Of a stretch of DNA of 6,122 nucleotides, positions 5,793 through 6,122 are shown piece by piece. The translations under genes were made by a program, and so were the position numbers. The DNA comes from Corallincola sp. (GTDB lineage: Bacteria > Pseudomonadota > Gammaproteobacteria > Enterobacterales > Neiellaceae): the NCBI GenBank assembly GCA_017998495.1, contig JAGOCY010000095.1:1-6122 (forward strand). Direction: 5' to 3'. Every line of letters starts with the position of its first letter. Within the stretch, counting starts at the first letter, position 1. The notes beneath the pieces were generated by a model. It made no database searches. It was not told the origin of the DNA and was given only the letters and a program-made list of their open reading frames with translations.

Positions 5793-6122
5793 TTAGTTAA
5801 GCGAGATCTTTGCCGCCTTGAGGGCAATGGTTGAACCCTTGATCTCGATCTGGGTGCCTTTGATGGCGATAGTGCCGTCACTCTTCATAGTGATGCTGGC
5901 AGCCCCGGTCTGGATGGTGATCTCCTGTCCAACATCGACCAGCAACTTCTTGCCCACTTTCAGGCTATCGTTGTTATCCACTTTGGCGATGCGGTCATGC
6001 TTCACCTGATCGCGCTGATCGTTTTTGACCAGCAGTTCGTGATCTTTCTCGGCCTGCAGCGCCAGCAGTTCTTTGCCTTTCTCATCTTCGAAGCGCAGCT
6101 CGTTGAAGTTGGCGGCGCTGCC
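5793..6122 (-). CDS. vgrG: Type VI secretion tip protein VgrG, C-terminal 109 residues (5' part outside the window)
   Basis: The frame runs from the right edge to TAA at 5795-5793. The first visible residues, SAANFNELRFEDEKGKELL, and the following AEKDHELLVKNDQRD are hallmark VgrG/gp5-like sequence at the entry to the C-terminal beta-helix. The rest is short alternating-strand repeats (SLKVGKKLLVDVGQEITIQT, then GTIAIKGTQIEIKGSTIALK) of the trimeric needle. VgrG trimers cap the Hcp tube and puncture target cells during type VI secretion, carrying effectors on the tip or as C-terminal fusions. This copy ends at ...AKISLN, right after the needle, with no extra effector domain, so any cargo would have to be a separate protein. 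It heads a leftward gene group; the next start is 35 bases past its stop. Any hcp or promoter would lie to the right, outside the window. Confidence 0.95.
   Translation of the reverse strand, partial: GSAANFNELRFEDEKGKELLALQAEKDHELLVKNDQRDQVKHDRIAKVDNNDSLKVGKKLLVDVGQEITIQTGAASITMKSDGTIAIKGTQIEIKGSTIALKAAKISLN

Noticed and set aside
5793..6122. VgrG with a fused C-terminal effector domain
   Set aside because: The frame stops at TAA directly after the beta-helix needle repeats. No further domain follows in frame.

Overview
The window comes from a GC-rich Gram-negative bacterium. The VgrG tail, base composition, codon use and gene types fit a gammaproteobacterium such as Aeromonas, but this is a judgement from composition and protein character, not from a search. 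Genes are packed tightly: there are six protein-coding genes, two of them cut by the window edges, and no gene-free stretch longer than 61 bases. I see no tRNA, rRNA, insertion sequence, CRISPR array or attachment site.

Layout. On the + strand, bases 2-2185 hold the C-terminal 727 residues of a SNF2/HepA-type helicase whose start lies upstream of the window. Everything else is on the - strand and reads leftward from the right edge: the 3' end of vgrG (type VI secretion spike, 6122-5793); a TIGR02270-like, HEAT-type T6SS accessory protein (5757-4735); a short protein that looks like a degenerate beta-ketoacyl-synthase/thiolase fold (4750-4004); an M14-family zinc carboxypeptidase-like protein (3942-2920); and an alpha/beta hydrolase (2927-2160). 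The hydrolase and helicase converge and overlap by 26 bases, with an 8-bp inverted repeat lying over the helicase stop codon.

How they may work together. The first three - strand genes form a vgrG-linked module. From memory, a similar arrangement (vgrG, hypothetical genes, a ketosynthase-like gene, then a toxic effector) exists in the Pseudomonas aeruginosa vgrG1b cluster, where the small proteins are thought to help load effectors on the spike. Here no PAAR protein, DUF4123/DUF2169 adaptor or recognisable toxin/immunity pair follows. Two predicted hydrolytic enzymes do. They could be housekeeping genes that simply adjoin the T6SS locus, or a divergent cargo. The sequence does not settle this, and it is the main open question. 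The SNF2 helicase is probably functionally separate and marks the far border of the T6SS region.
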